From NCBI RefSeq assembly GCF_023015985.1, contig NZ_JALKAO010000007.1:62001-126000 (forward strand): a DNA stretch of 64,000 bases. Reading direction: 5' to 3'. The notes below the pieces were generated by a model. The model searched no databases. It was given only the letters and a program-made list of their open reading frames with translations, and was not told the origin of the DNA. The DNA comes from Marivita sp. S6314. GTDB lineage: Bacteria; Pseudomonadota; Alphaproteobacteria; Rhodobacterales; Rhodobacteraceae. The position numbers and the translations under genes are program-made. Shown one piece after another: positions 35,272-45,100 of this stretch (positions are counted from its first letter, which is position 1; every line of letters starts with the position of its first letter).

Positions 35272-36236
35272 GCGTCGATGTTGTCCTGATCGGCCGCAAC
35301 GAAGGTGACCGTCTGGTCAACTCGCTGGCCTCGGTCGTGCCACAGGCACGCCGGGTGGTGTATGTGGACAGCGGGTCCACCGACGACAGCGTCGCCAACG
35401 CGCGCCGCGTCGGGGCCGAGGTGGTCAACCTTGATATGTCCGTGCCCTTCACCGCCGCGCGCGCGCGCAACGAAGGGTTTCAGGCATTGACGGCCTCGGG
35501 GGATGCGCCCGATGCGGTGCAGTTTCTGGACGGCGATTGCATCATGGCTGACGGCTGGCTGGCCAAGGGGCAAGCATGGATGGCGGCGCATGACGATCTT
35601 GGTCTGGTGACCGGCCAAGCCGCCGAGATGCGGCGCGATGCGACGGTCTATAACCAGATGTTCGATGTCGAATGGAAACGCCCCGCTGGCGATATTCTGG
35701 CCTGTAGCGGCAACATGATGGTGCGCACCCGTGCTTTTGACGCGGTCGGCGGATTCGATCCCACCGTGATCGCGGCCGAGGATGACGAGTTTTGCACACG
35801 CCTCCGCAAGGCCGGATGGCGGCTGGAACGCATTCCGGAAGACATGGCGCGGCATGACGCGAATATGACCCGGTTTTCGCAATGGTGGAAACGCGCGGAA
35901 CGCACCGGACACGGGTTTGCACAAGTCGGGCATCTGCATCCGGACTACTTTGTCCGCGAACGACAGCGCGCCTTGGTCTATGGCGCGTTTTTGCCGTTTA
36001 TGGCGATTGCGGGGGCCTTTATGTCGCCTGCGGTTCCCGTTCTGATCCTTGGTGTTTATGCCTTGTCCTACACACGCACAGCCAAGGGATTGATGCAGGA
36101 TGGTTTGCCACGGTCAGAGGCGTTGCATCACGCGATCTATCTGACGCTGTCCAAATTTCCGAATGTCATTGGCATGATCCGCTATCACTGGCGGCGGCTG
36201 ACCCAAGCGCAAATGCGCATCATTGAGTACAAGTAA
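35268..36236 (+). CDS. Family 2 glycosyltransferase with C-terminal membrane segments
   Basis: GT-A fold, inverting glycosyltransferase of 322 residues. The start (DVVLIGRNEGDRLVNSLAS) and VVYVDSGSTDDS are the nucleotide-binding elements, VQFLDGDCIM gives the DxD-like metal site, and AAEDDEFCTRLRKAGW the catalytic-base region. Two hydrophobic segments near the C-terminus (FLPFMAIAGAFMSPAVPVLILG) suggest membrane attachment. It overlaps the GT4 gene by ATGA and is followed 11 bases later by the fusion oxidoreductase/SDR. Role: a further sugar transfer in the same repeat unit. Confidence 0.92.
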   Translation: MSVDVVLIGRNEGDRLVNSLASVVPQARRVVYVDSGSTDDSVANARRVGAEVVNLDMSVPFTAARARNEGFQALTASGDAPDAVQFLDGDCIMADGWLAKGQAWMAAHDDLGLVTGQAAEMRRDATVYNQMFDVEWKRPAGDILACSGNMMVRTRAFDAVGGFDPTVIAAEDDEFCTRLRKAGWRLERIPEDMARHDANMTRFSQWWKRAERTGHGFAQVGHLHPDYFVRERQRALVYGAFLPFMAIAGAFMSPAVPVLILGVYALSYTRTAKGLMQDGLPRSEALHHAIYLTLSKFPNVIGMIRYHWRRLTQAQMRIIEYK

Positions 36237-36247
36237 GGGGTGCGCAG

Positions 36248-38356
36248 ATGGCGTCTTCCAAAATTCGTGTTGGTCTGATCGGGGCCGGATATATCGCCAG
36301 TTGGCACGCAGATGCGTTGCGGGCGACCGACGATGTGGAAATCACAGCGGTTTGCGATCCGTCCGAAGCGGCGGCCAAGGCGCTGGCTGACGGGCTGGGT
36401 GTTCGGGTCTTTTCCGATGTGGCCGACCTGATCGACGCAGGCGTGTGTGATGCCGTGCATATCCTGACACCACCCCACCTTCACCATCCTCTTGCGCTGC
36501 AATGCCTGCGCGGCGGATTACATGTGCTGGTCGAAAAGCCGGTTGCGACCTCGGCGGCAGAGACCGCGGAAATGGAAGCGGTCGCGCGCGAAAATGGCGT
36601 GCGGTTTCATGCCGGGCACAATTTCATGGGGTTGCCGTCCTATGATCGGTTGAAGAGCATGCTCGACAAGGGCGCGTTGGGCCGCGTGTCGGTGGCGGAG
36701 GTGCATTGGTGCCTGCCCCTGGCCCCGTTGCGGTCCGGACCGTTTGGGATCTGGCTGCTGCGCGACCCCAAGAACCTGTTACTGGAACTTGGCCCCCACC
36801 TCATGGGGTTCATTGTTGATCTTTTTGGCGTGCCGGACGTGCAGTCTGTGCAATTGTCAAAACCGATTGACCTGCCGGGGGACGACACCCGCCACCAGGC
36901 CTGGCGCATTGTTGCGCAGGCCGGGGAGGTCGATGTCACGCTGACCATTTCGATGGTCGAAACGATTGACGACCGGTCGCTGACCCTGCGCGGATCATCC
37001 GGACGGGCGCGGTTGGATTTTGCGGCGGATACCTTGGTGGTGGAACGCGAGAACGCGTCGGATCTGGTGTTGAACCCGTTGCGGAAACAGTTGGATCTAA
37101 GCTGGCAACATCTGCGCGAAGGTCTGGGAAACACACTTACCCAAGTGGCGTCCCTGAACCGAAAATCCCCCTATGCGCTGAGCTTTCAGGGCATGAATGC
37201 CGCGATTTACGGCCCGCTGCGCAAGGACGCGGCACCCGACGCGCGGTTCTCGGGCGAAAGCGCGGTTGCGGTGATGACCGCGTTGGATCAGGCGCTGGAT
37301 CTGGTGCCCGAGGGTGATCTCAAACCCGCTGCGCCCAAAGCCAAAACCCGCGATCCCAAACCGACCGCGATGGTCATCGGCGGCACCGGCTTTATCGGGC
37401 GGGCACTGACCCGTGCCTTGGTGGCCAAGGGTCAGGACGTGCGTGTGCTGAGCCGGGGTCGGTTTGGCCCGTTCCCGGACCTGCCCGATGAGGTCGAGAC
37501 CGTGGGCGTGTCGCTTTACGACAAGGCAGCTCTGGTTGAGGCGATGCAGGGGATCGACGTTGTCTACAACCTTGCCCGGTCGCTGGAAGGCACATGGGAA
37601 GAGGCGCTGGAACATGATGTCGGCGTCGCGGTGCGCATCGCCGAGGCCTGTCAGGAGGCGGGGGTGAAACGTCTGGTCTATACCGGGACAATCGCCAGCT
37701 ATGACATGTCGACGCCGGCACAGAAGATCACGGAAGACACGCCATTTCCCGATGATATGAGCGACCGCAACATGTATGCGCGGTCCAAGGCGGAATGCGA
37801 AAAGCGACTGATGGAGATGCATCGCCGCGATGGGCTGCCTTTGGTCATTGCGCGGCCGGGAATCGTGGTGGGTCATGGAGGGCCCTTGCAGCACTGGGGC
37901 ATTGGCCGCTGGCATGGCGCGGGTGCGGTTCGGATCTGGGGCAATGGCCTGAACATCCTGCCTTTCGTGTTGATCGACGATGTGGCGGACGGGTTGATCC
38001 TGATGGCGGAACACCCGGACGCGATTGGCCAAAGCTACAACCTGATCGGGGAACCGATGCTGAGCGGTCAGGGGTATTTTGACGCGATCCACACATCCAT
38101 CGGCGCACGCATTCGTGTCAGCACCGGCAACCTGACCCTGTTCTGGGCGGCGGATGCGGTGAAACATGTGTTGAAGGTATATGCGCTGCGCCGCCGGGGG
38201 CTGACGCGCCCGTCGCTGGCCGATTGGAAAAGCCGTGCGCATCTGTCGCCGTTTGTGAACACCAAACCGAAGTCTGAACTGGGGTGGACGCCAGAGGCGG
38301 ATAAGGCGCGGTTTGTCGACGCCGCCATCAAACACGCCAACCTGTTTGGATTTTGA
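36248..38356 (+). CDS. Gfo/Idh/MocA oxidoreductase fused to NAD-dependent epimerase/dehydratase
   Basis: A 702-residue two-domain enzyme. Residues 1 to about 350 are a Gfo/Idh/MocA oxidoreductase (VGLIGAGYIASWHADAL; catalytic LHVLVEKPVATS). A short linker rich in Ala, Pro and Lys (LKPAAPKAKTRDPKPTA) leads to an extended SDR from residue 375 (MVIGGTGFIGRALTRALVAK), with the Thr/Ser region RLVYTGTIASYD and the YxxxK set in NMYARSKAECEKRL. Both halves look complete. The same two families exist as separate, adjacent genes 3 kb upstream, with low visible similarity to these halves. The fusion suggests substrate hand-over between an oxidation step and an epimerisation, dehydration or reduction step on one sugar nucleotide. 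Confidence 0.92.
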   Translation: MASSKIRVGLIGAGYIASWHADALRATDDVEITAVCDPSEAAAKALADGLGVRVFSDVADLIDAGVCDAVHILTPPHLHHPLALQCLRGGLHVLVEKPVATSAAETAEMEAVARENGVRFHAGHNFMGLPSYDRLKSMLDKGALGRVSVAEVHWCLPLAPLRSGPFGIWLLRDPKNLLLELGPHLMGFIVDLFGVPDVQSVQLSKPIDLPGDDTRHQAWRIVAQAGEVDVTLTISMVETIDDRSLTLRGSSGRARLDFAADTLVVERENASDLVLNPLRKQLDLSWQHLREGLGNTLTQVASLNRKSPYALSFQGMNAAIYGPLRKDAAPDARFSGESAVAVMTALDQALDLVPEGDLKPAAPKAKTRDPKPTAMVIGGTGFIGRALTRALVAKGQDVRVLSRGRFGPFPDLPDEVETVGVSLYDKAALVEAMQGIDVVYNLARSLEGTWEEALEHDVGVAVRIAEACQEAGVKRLVYTGTIASYDMSTPAQKITEDTPFPDDMSDRNMYARSKAECEKRLMEMHRRDGLPLVIARPGIVVGHGGPLQHWGIGRWHGAGAVRIWGNGLNILPFVLIDDVADGLILMAEHPDAIGQSYNLIGEPMLSGQGYFDAIHTSIGARIRVSTGNLTLFWAADAVKHVLKVYALRRRGLTRPSLADWKSRAHLSPFVNTKPKSELGWTPEADKARFVDAAIKHANLFGF

Positions 38357-38504
38357 CCGGCGGTGATTTGCGCGTTTTGATCAACAATCCCCTCAAATCG
38401 GACGTATTCTTGACAGATTGCGCTGCCATAGACGAGGGACGTGGATGTGTCTGCGTACAGTGTTTATGTGAGTGCGGAACGATGTCGGGATGCGGGGCTG
38501 AAAA

Positions 38505-39689
38505 ATGACAGAGCAGCCGAAATTTCAGCGCCGGAAACGGCGTATCTCCGAGGTTGAGGCTGCGCCTCAGGCTCCGACACGCCCATCGCCACAGAGCACA
38601 TCAGAGCGCGCCGCGCTTAAGGCGTTGCTGGCCGAAAAAGAAGCGTTGCTGCAGCGCAAGGCAGAGCTTGAGACACAACGTTTGCGCGCGGAAGTCGAGG
38701 CGGCGGAAGCCAAGCTCAAGACCGCCGCAGCGTCCAAATCCGCACCGCCCGCCCAAGAACCAACGGCCAAGCCCACGCCCAAATCGGCGGCGGAGCAAGA
38801 GGTTGCGGCACAGCCGAAGGTTGCCGAAACGCCCGCACCGGTGGCCGAGGTGACAGACGCACCTGCGGAACCCAAGCCAAAGCCAAAGGCCAAACCTCAG
38901 AAGCCGCTGGTGCTTGCCAAGGCGCCCGAGCCAAAGCCGTCCGCGCCGCCCCGGCACGATCCCGAAGCGGTCTGGAAGCAGATCGATCGCTTTGAACTGG
39001 ACCCGAAAGGTCTGGCCCGACGCAATGTGATCACAGCGCTGCGGGACAATGCGGCCCATGCCCGGTTCGACATCTTGCGCACACGGATGTTGCAGGCGCT
39101 GGCCGAAAATGGCTGGCGGCGGGTGGCGATTACGTCGCCAACAAAGGACTGCGGCAAGACCTTTACCTCCGCCAATCTGGCCATGAGCCTGTCGCGGCAG
39201 GAGAACTGCAAGACGGTTCTGCTTGATCTGGATATGCGCAGCCCAAGCCTGCACAAGATCTTTGGCGTGACCGATCCCGGTGTCATCGGGGATCTGCTGC
39301 GCGACGAGATTGCGCCCGAACATCATCTTCAGGGCTTTGCCCCCAACGCCATTTCTGCCGGATCGCATGTGGCGATTGGGTTTAACGGGTTGGTTGAACC
39401 CTATGCGTCCGAGCTGTTGCAGGATCCGTCAACAGAGCGCGTTTTGAAAGACATCGAAACCAAGTTCGACCCGGACGTGATGCTGTTCGATCTGCCCCCC
39501 GCGTTGCTGAACGACGATGTGCTTGCAATGCGTCCGCATATCGACGCGCTGCTGATCGTTGCGGCGGGCGGCATGACCAAGGCGAGCGATATCAAGGAAA
39601 CGGAACGCCGCCTGGGCGACAAGATACCGTTGCTTGGCGTTGTGCTGAACAAGGCCGAAGATGTCGAGGCCAGCGAATACGCTTATTGA
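38505..39689 (+). CDS. CpsD/BY-kinase-like ATPase of polysaccharide synthesis, with long Ala/Pro/Lys N-terminus
   Basis: A 394-residue cytosolic protein. Residues 1 to about 150 are low-complexity: a basic start, a short coiled coil (LLAEKEALLQRKAELETQRL) and a Pro/Lys/Ala stretch. The C-terminal P-loop domain is of the CpsD/CapB type, with Walker A variant TSPTKDCGKTFTSANLA near residue 210, Walker A' VLLDLDMRSPS and Walker B VMLFDLPPAL. It ends in SEYAY, so only two C-terminal tyrosines, not a tyrosine cluster. Its partner, the Wzz-like co-polymerase, is encoded convergently with a seven-base overlap. Together they should control chain length and export. Confidence 0.88.
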   Translation: MTEQPKFQRRKRRISEVEAAPQAPTRPSPQSTSERAALKALLAEKEALLQRKAELETQRLRAEVEAAEAKLKTAAASKSAPPAQEPTAKPTPKSAAEQEVAAQPKVAETPAPVAEVTDAPAEPKPKPKAKPQKPLVLAKAPEPKPSAPPRHDPEAVWKQIDRFELDPKGLARRNVITALRDNAAHARFDILRTRMLQALAENGWRRVAITSPTKDCGKTFTSANLAMSLSRQENCKTVLLDLDMRSPSLHKIFGVTDPGVIGDLLRDEIAPEHHLQGFAPNAISAGSHVAIGFNGLVEPYASELLQDPSTERVLKDIETKFDPDVMLFDLPPALLNDDVLAMRPHIDALLIVAAGGMTKASDIKETERRLGDKIPLLGVVLNKAEDVEASEYAY

Positions 39690-41017
39690 GCGTTGCGTTG
39701 GGCCATATGCATGCTCGCCCATTCCGTCAGCGGTTTTGCAACAAGGGCAATCGCCCCCAGCAATAACGCCACCGCGACCCCTAACCCGAACTTGGACCCG
39801 TTGCCTTTGCCGCCTTTCTTGGGCGGCGGTGGTGTATCAAGGATCGGAACCGAGATAACAGGACGCACGCCAAGAGCCCGCTCCATCTGCGACGCGGTGC
39901 GGATCGGGGGGTTCAGCATCTCAAGCGCCAGGGCGATACCGGCGGCCATGATCACGCTTGCAACGGCACCCAGCATCGCGACCGAGCGTTTGCTGCCCGA
40001 GGTCGCATAGACCGGCGGCTCGGCCCGTTCGAGCACTTCGAAGCGGGCAAGCTGTCGTTGCTCTTCCAGGCTCTGGCTCATTTCCGCGTCGGCCTTACGG
40101 CGCGAAATGACTGTGAATTGTTCCGTCAGCTGCGCGCGTTCGCGTTCCAGCGAGATCAGTTCACGCTCGACCCCGGGCGCGCGGGCCAACAGGCCGTTGA
40201 TTTCCACGATCCGGCTTTCGATCAGCGCGATCTGGTCTTCCAGGACATTGACCTGCCGCTCCAGCGCGTCCGCCCGGGTGCGGCCACTGTTGGATTCAAG
40301 GCTCAGGATCTGCTGACGCAAGGTGATGAGCGTGCCATTCAGGGTCGTCAATTCGCCCTGAAGGACCGTGATGTTGGACGGCAATACCTCTGCATTGGCG
40401 GACTTGAACTCTGCAACTGCATCTTCAGCGGCAGAGATCTCGGCCCGAATGCGCGCTTCCTCCGTGTTGAAGAAATCAAGCTCGAACCGGGCACGATCGA
40501 CGCTGCGAATGCGGGCTTCTTCCATGACGCGATCCAGCACGTCATTGGCGACATCCGCCGCTTTTTGCGCATCGTTCAGGTTGACATAAATCACCATGCC
40601 CGACACCGCCTGGTTGGGCTGCCACGGTTCACCTGACATGATCGCCTCGATCAGGATCGACTGCCGCATCGCGGTGATGCGTTCATTTGGCGTCATGCTG
40701 GGATTGTCGGCAAACAGGCCGTGCTCTTCCATGATTTCGAACAGGCTGCCACGGGACATCACCCGCTGTTCGATCAGTCGGACCGTACGGCTGGCATCCA
40801 GGCTGGAGCGCGTGTCGGGCGGCGCGCCGATAGTTGAGGTGGTGCCGGTGACCTGCGCATCCTCGATCTGGACAACCGCGATGGCGCTGTAGACCGGCTC
40901 TTTGATCAGGGCGACCACGAGCGAGATCACGCAGCCAAGCAGCGTGAGCGCAACGATCAACCCTTTCCGGCGTTTCAGCGCGGACAGGACCTCTGATATT
41001 GACTGAAAATACAACAT
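39683..41017 (-). CDS. Wzz/GNVR-type polysaccharide co-polymerase
   Basis: Inner-membrane chain-length determinant of 444 residues. A first membrane helix (GLIVALTLLGCVISLVVALI) is followed by a large periplasmic coiled coil and a second helix (AVASVIMAAGIALALEML) preceded by the usual PPVYATSGSKRS region. A cytoplasmic loop and a third hydrophobic segment (FGLGVAVALLLGAIALVA) end the protein. It pairs with the convergent CpsD-like ATPase. GGAG precedes ATG 41017. The gap to the SGNH gene upstream is 155 bases, enough for its own promoter, so it may not be part of the PKS/NRPS transcript. Confidence 0.9.
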   Translation of the reverse strand: MLYFQSISEVLSALKRRKGLIVALTLLGCVISLVVALIKEPVYSAIAVVQIEDAQVTGTTSTIGAPPDTRSSLDASRTVRLIEQRVMSRGSLFEIMEEHGLFADNPSMTPNERITAMRQSILIEAIMSGEPWQPNQAVSGMVIYVNLNDAQKAADVANDVLDRVMEEARIRSVDRARFELDFFNTEEARIRAEISAAEDAVAEFKSANAEVLPSNITVLQGELTTLNGTLITLRQQILSLESNSGRTRADALERQVNVLEDQIALIESRIVEINGLLARAPGVERELISLERERAQLTEQFTVISRRKADAEMSQSLEEQRQLARFEVLERAEPPVYATSGSKRSVAMLGAVASVIMAAGIALALEMLNPPIRTASQMERALGVRPVISVPILDTPPPPKKGGKGNGSKFGLGVAVALLLGAIALVAKPLTEWASMHMAQRNAQ

Positions 41018-41144
41018 ATTTTCCAGCTCCGGTCTAAGGCCCCCGCCTTACCTGCTTTGCAACAAGACCACGCTTTTGCGTCACAGACAGGTCACAATCT
41101 AGTCAAATTTGCCTTGTTTTGCCATCATTAAGGACGTCGATTCT

Positions 41145-41161
41145 GGAAACAGCGCGTTTCC
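41145..41161. repeat. Short hairpin GGAAAC-AGCGC-GTTTCC
   Basis: A perfect six-base stem with a five-base loop, 11 bases after the SGNH-gene stop (minus strand). No T-run follows, so it is at most a weak terminator or processing signal for the PKS/NRPS operon. Confidence 0.3.
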
Positions 41162-41172
41162 GCCAAGCCATG

Positions 41173-42123
41173 TCATGGTGGGGCCACGCCGGTCACGGGC
41201 AGCGTGCTGACCACGTCCCAGACCGTCGCCTGCATCAGCTCTGCCAACGCATCGGACGGGGCATTGGCCCGACCGCCATCCGCACGCCGCAGTTGCGTCG
41301 GAAGCCCGACGGGAGAGCGGTGATAGAGCACAGCGTAATGCGTGAGAGCGACGAGATACGCCCCAAGATCGTTGATATGAATGTGGTCGAGCGTTCCGTC
41401 TTCAAGACGTGCAAACAGGTCTTCGCGCGATGACATGCCGTCAACACCGCCCATCGATTCAACGCGCCGCACCAGTTCGGCCATGACCCGGCCCGCCGGG
41501 ATCACGTAGATCGGTCGGGTGTCCGGATCCTGCGCCATCGCACGTGCGATCAGCACGCCTTCCCAATAGCGCTCGGGATCGGTGTCCAGACGGGCGAGCC
41601 ATCCTTGCGGATCGTTCAGATCGTGCCAGGATTCGTACAGGTACACGCGGATGTCAGGGCGACCGTCACGCGCTGCTGAGGCCCATTTGTTCAGGTAGAG
41701 CGGCGCCTCGAAGTACTCGATTGCTGCTTCGATTTCGACCATTTCGGTAAGCACAAAGGCGTCAAACGCACCGCTGGCCAGTGCCGTCTTGGCGTCCTGG
41801 TAATGGTCGTGGTCGTTTTCGGTCGCAAAGCCCTGAATTTCGATATCGGGCTCCCAATGCGCCTTAAGCGGGGTGCCCCAACCAAGTTGCGACGCGTGGG
41901 TGTGCCCGGCAAGCTGCGCCAACATCGCGGGCATGTCGCGGCCAACCAACGAATGGCCCAGATGGTATACCGACAACGGGCCGTCAGGCGGGGACAAGGG
42001 TGTCGCAAACGCCGCCGTGCGTTCGGCGACCGTCAGCGCTTTGGGGGGTTTCACGTAGATCCAGCCCGCAGCCCCAAGCGCAAGTATGGCGAGACCCGCC
42101 AAAAGGGATTTGGCCGAGATCAT
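41173..42123 (-). CDS. Membrane-anchored SGNH-like hydrolase candidate
   Basis: A 316-residue protein with an N-terminal membrane anchor or signal (LLAGLAILALGAAGWIYV). The segment YHLGHSLVGRDMPAML places Ser58 in a GHS context like block I of some SGNH hydrolases, and near residue 246 DHIHINDLGAYLVALTHYAVLY gives the D-x-x-H of block V. The middle contains WESWHDL-type residues in LYESWHDLNDPQGWL. SGNH proteins in polysaccharide loci act as esterases or acyl transferases. Its start overlaps the NRPS stop as TAATG, so it is translationally coupled to it. A tailoring or release role for the NRPS/PKS product or for an acylated sugar is inferred only from this. Confidence 0.65.
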   Translation of the reverse strand: MISAKSLLAGLAILALGAAGWIYVKPPKALTVAERTAAFATPLSPPDGPLSVYHLGHSLVGRDMPAMLAQLAGHTHASQLGWGTPLKAHWEPDIEIQGFATENDHDHYQDAKTALASGAFDAFVLTEMVEIEAAIEYFEAPLYLNKWASAARDGRPDIRVYLYESWHDLNDPQGWLARLDTDPERYWEGVLIARAMAQDPDTRPIYVIPAGRVMAELVRRVESMGGVDGMSSREDLFARLEDGTLDHIHINDLGAYLVALTHYAVLYHRSPVGLPTQLRRADGGRANAPSDALAELMQATVWDVVSTLPVTGVAPP

Positions 42124-45100
42124 TATGACGCCCGCCTGCGTGCGCGCATTTCGCGGCGGCGGGACATCGCGTTTGCCCGCTGCGTTGCCCGGTCGGACGC
42201 ATCCTGCGACGGCAGGCTGATCACGGTCGACGACCCCGCCCCGCGCGATAGGGCGTGCCCACCAAGTGTCGCAACGCGGTCGGACAAGGCCCCGAGGGTC
42301 GGGAACTGGAAGATGTCGGTGATCGACAGTTTCGCAATATCCAGACGGTCGCGCAAAGCGCGGTGCGTTTGCACGGCCAACAGGGAATGCCCGCCAAGAT
42401 CAAAGAAATTGTCCTCTGGCCTGATTTTGTCGACGCCAAGAACTTCGGTCCAAATGCCGGCAATTCGGGATTGCAGTTCGGCGTCCGCCTTGTGCCCATC
42501 GGCTGGCGCGACCACCTTGGTTGGCTTTGGCCGCGACACGGTTTTGGTGGGCGCAGGCAAGGCGCTGCGGTCGATTTTCTGATTTGGCGTGACCGGAAAC
42601 GCGTCAAGTGTCACGAAATGCGCCGGGATCATGTAGTCGGGCAACCGATCCGCCAGATGGGCGCGCAACGCTTGCGTGTCCGCATCGGTGCGGCTGGTGA
42701 TATACGCCACGAGACGCACATCGCCGGGGGCGTCCTCGCGGGCCAGAACCACGGCGTTCGTGACGCCGGAAAAGGACTGGAGCGCGCTTTCAATTTCGCC
42801 CAGTTCGATGCGGAAGCCACGCAGCTTGACCTGATGATCCGTGCGGCCCAGGAAGTTCAGCTTCCCATCCGGGCGACGCTGCACCAGATCGCCGGTGCGA
42901 TAGAGGCGTCCGGGGCCAAACGGGTTCGGGCGGTAACGGTCACGGGTCAGATCCGCGCGGTTCCAGTAGCCGCGCGTCACGCCGCCACCGCCAATCCACA
43001 ATTCGCCGTCTTCACCGATGGCCACGGGTTCAAGCGCATCGTCCAGAACGTAAAGCTGTGTATTGGCGATGGGGGTGCCGATATTGACGGTGGCCTCATC
43101 CGCCTGGGCGCGTTCGGTTGATGACCAGATCGTTGTTTCGGTCGGGCCGTACAAGTTGGTGATCGTCGCCTGTGTCGCCTGTTCAAGATCAGCGACCAAA
43201 GCGCCGGGCAGCGCTTCGCCGCCAAGAAACAGATGTTTGAGCCCTGTCAGCTGCGCGCGTGCGTCGTCATCCATCGCGATCATGCGGGCCATTGAGGGCG
43301 TGCATTGCATGTGGGTGACATTGTGGCGGGCCAGCATTGCCGCGATCGAGAAATCCTCGTCCTCGTGATCGCGCGACGGGGCGGATTGGCGCACCACCTC
43401 GGCCAGTGGTTTCAGGCCGTCGAGCACCTGATCTGTCTCGATGCCGTAGTCGATCAGGCAGGCGATTTCGGACACGCCGATGTTCTTGAGTTGATCGACC
43501 CGATTCAACGCATCCTCAATCGTGCCGAACAGGCCCGAGTCGTTGAAGTACCGCTCGAACGCGAAGTCCAGGATGCCTTCGAGATCGTCTTCGCTCAGAT
43601 CACCGAGGTTCAGTTCAAAGGCGTTTTTCACGCCTTCGGGCTTTTTGAAGGCCGGGAAGGCCCAGGCGTATTGTTTGATCAGGCCTGCGGCAGAGCGCAG
43701 ATAGTCTTTCATCGGCTCGCGCGCGATGTCCCGCGCCTCTTCGCGGGTGGAGGCCAGACAGGTGTGCAGCATAAGCGTGATGGTGAAGTCATCCGGGTTG
43801 TGCCCGGCATCCCGCAGCGCGTGGCGGTAAATCCCGATCTTCTCCGCCACTTCATCGACGGATTGCCCCAACAGGTGCGTCAGCACATTGGCCCCGTTTC
43901 GCCCCGCCTCGCGCCAGGTTTCGGGGTTGCCTGCGGTTGTCACCCAGATCGGAAGGTTCCGGGACACAGGACGCGGCTGCGTGACCACCTCGTGCATCTG
44001 GCCGTCTTTGCGCGGGAACGCGACGGGTTCGCCGCGCCAGAGTTTGCGCACCTGGTCGATGGCGTCGAACATGGCCGGTTTGTTGTCGGGTGGTGTGTTT
44101 TCCGGGCGCAGTACGAAATCATCCGGCTGCCAGCCGCTGGCGATAGCAAGACCTGCCCGGCCATTGGTCAGGTTGTCAATCACCGCCCATTCTTCGGCAA
44201 TGCGCGCGGGATGGTGCAGCGGAGCCACGCAACTGCCGGCACGCACGCCGATCTGGCTGGTGACCGCCGCCACTGCAGCGCCTGTGACCGACGGGTTCGG
44301 ATAGGGGCCGCCAAAGGCGTGGAAATGCCGTTCCGGGGTCCAGACCGCGCAAAAGCCGTTGGCATCGGCAAATTTCGCGCCTTCCAGAAGCAGGCGGTAT
44401 TTGTCACGGCCAACGCCGTCATCATTGCCCCAGTAATAGATCGAGAAGTCCATCCCATCAGAGCCGGTGCGCGCCGCCCCGCTGGAGATCACACCCCGTT
44501 GGCTGGTGCTTGGCAGGACAACCTTTATGCCGCGCGACAAGGTGTAGAACAGCTCCAGCACCGAGATATCGAAACTGAGGCTGGTCACCGCAAGCCAGGT
44601 CGCATCCTCCCTGTCAGGCACAATCGCATCCATGCCGACACAGAAATTGAGCACGTTGCCATGTTCGACCATCACCCCTTTGGGCACTCCGGTCGAGCCG
44701 GACGTGTAGATCACGTAAGCCAGATCCTCTGACGCGGTGGTCGGTTCCGGATTGGTGCTATCGGCCTGCGCCAGATGCGGGTCGTGATCCATGATCAGGG
44801 TTTTCGCGCCGGTTTCCGGCAGGTCGTCTTGTAGTGCGGATTGCGTGATCACAATCGGGGCCTGGCTGTCGGTCAGGTAGTGGTCCAACCGATCCCTGGG
44901 GTAGTCGGGATCCAGCGGCAGATACGCCCCACCGGCCTTGAGAATGCCCAGCGCTGCGGCAACCAGATCGGGGCCACGGGCGCAATGCAGGCCAACCATT
45001 ATGTTTGGCCCGACGCCCATATCGCGCAGCCTGTGCGCGACGCGATTGGCGTGTTCGTTCAAAGCGGCAAAGGTGATTTCGGAGCGTTCATGCACAAGCG

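Noticed and set aside
38410-38432. TTGACA as a promoter -35 box before the CpsD-like gene
   Set aside because: The hexamer is perfect, but no acceptable -10 box lies 15-19 bases downstream, so I do not call a promoter.
44720-44760. Premature end of the adenylation domain as a frameshift
   Set aside because: The frame stays open through the luciferase-like insert and resumes with correct A-domain motifs, so it is an insertion in frame and not damage.
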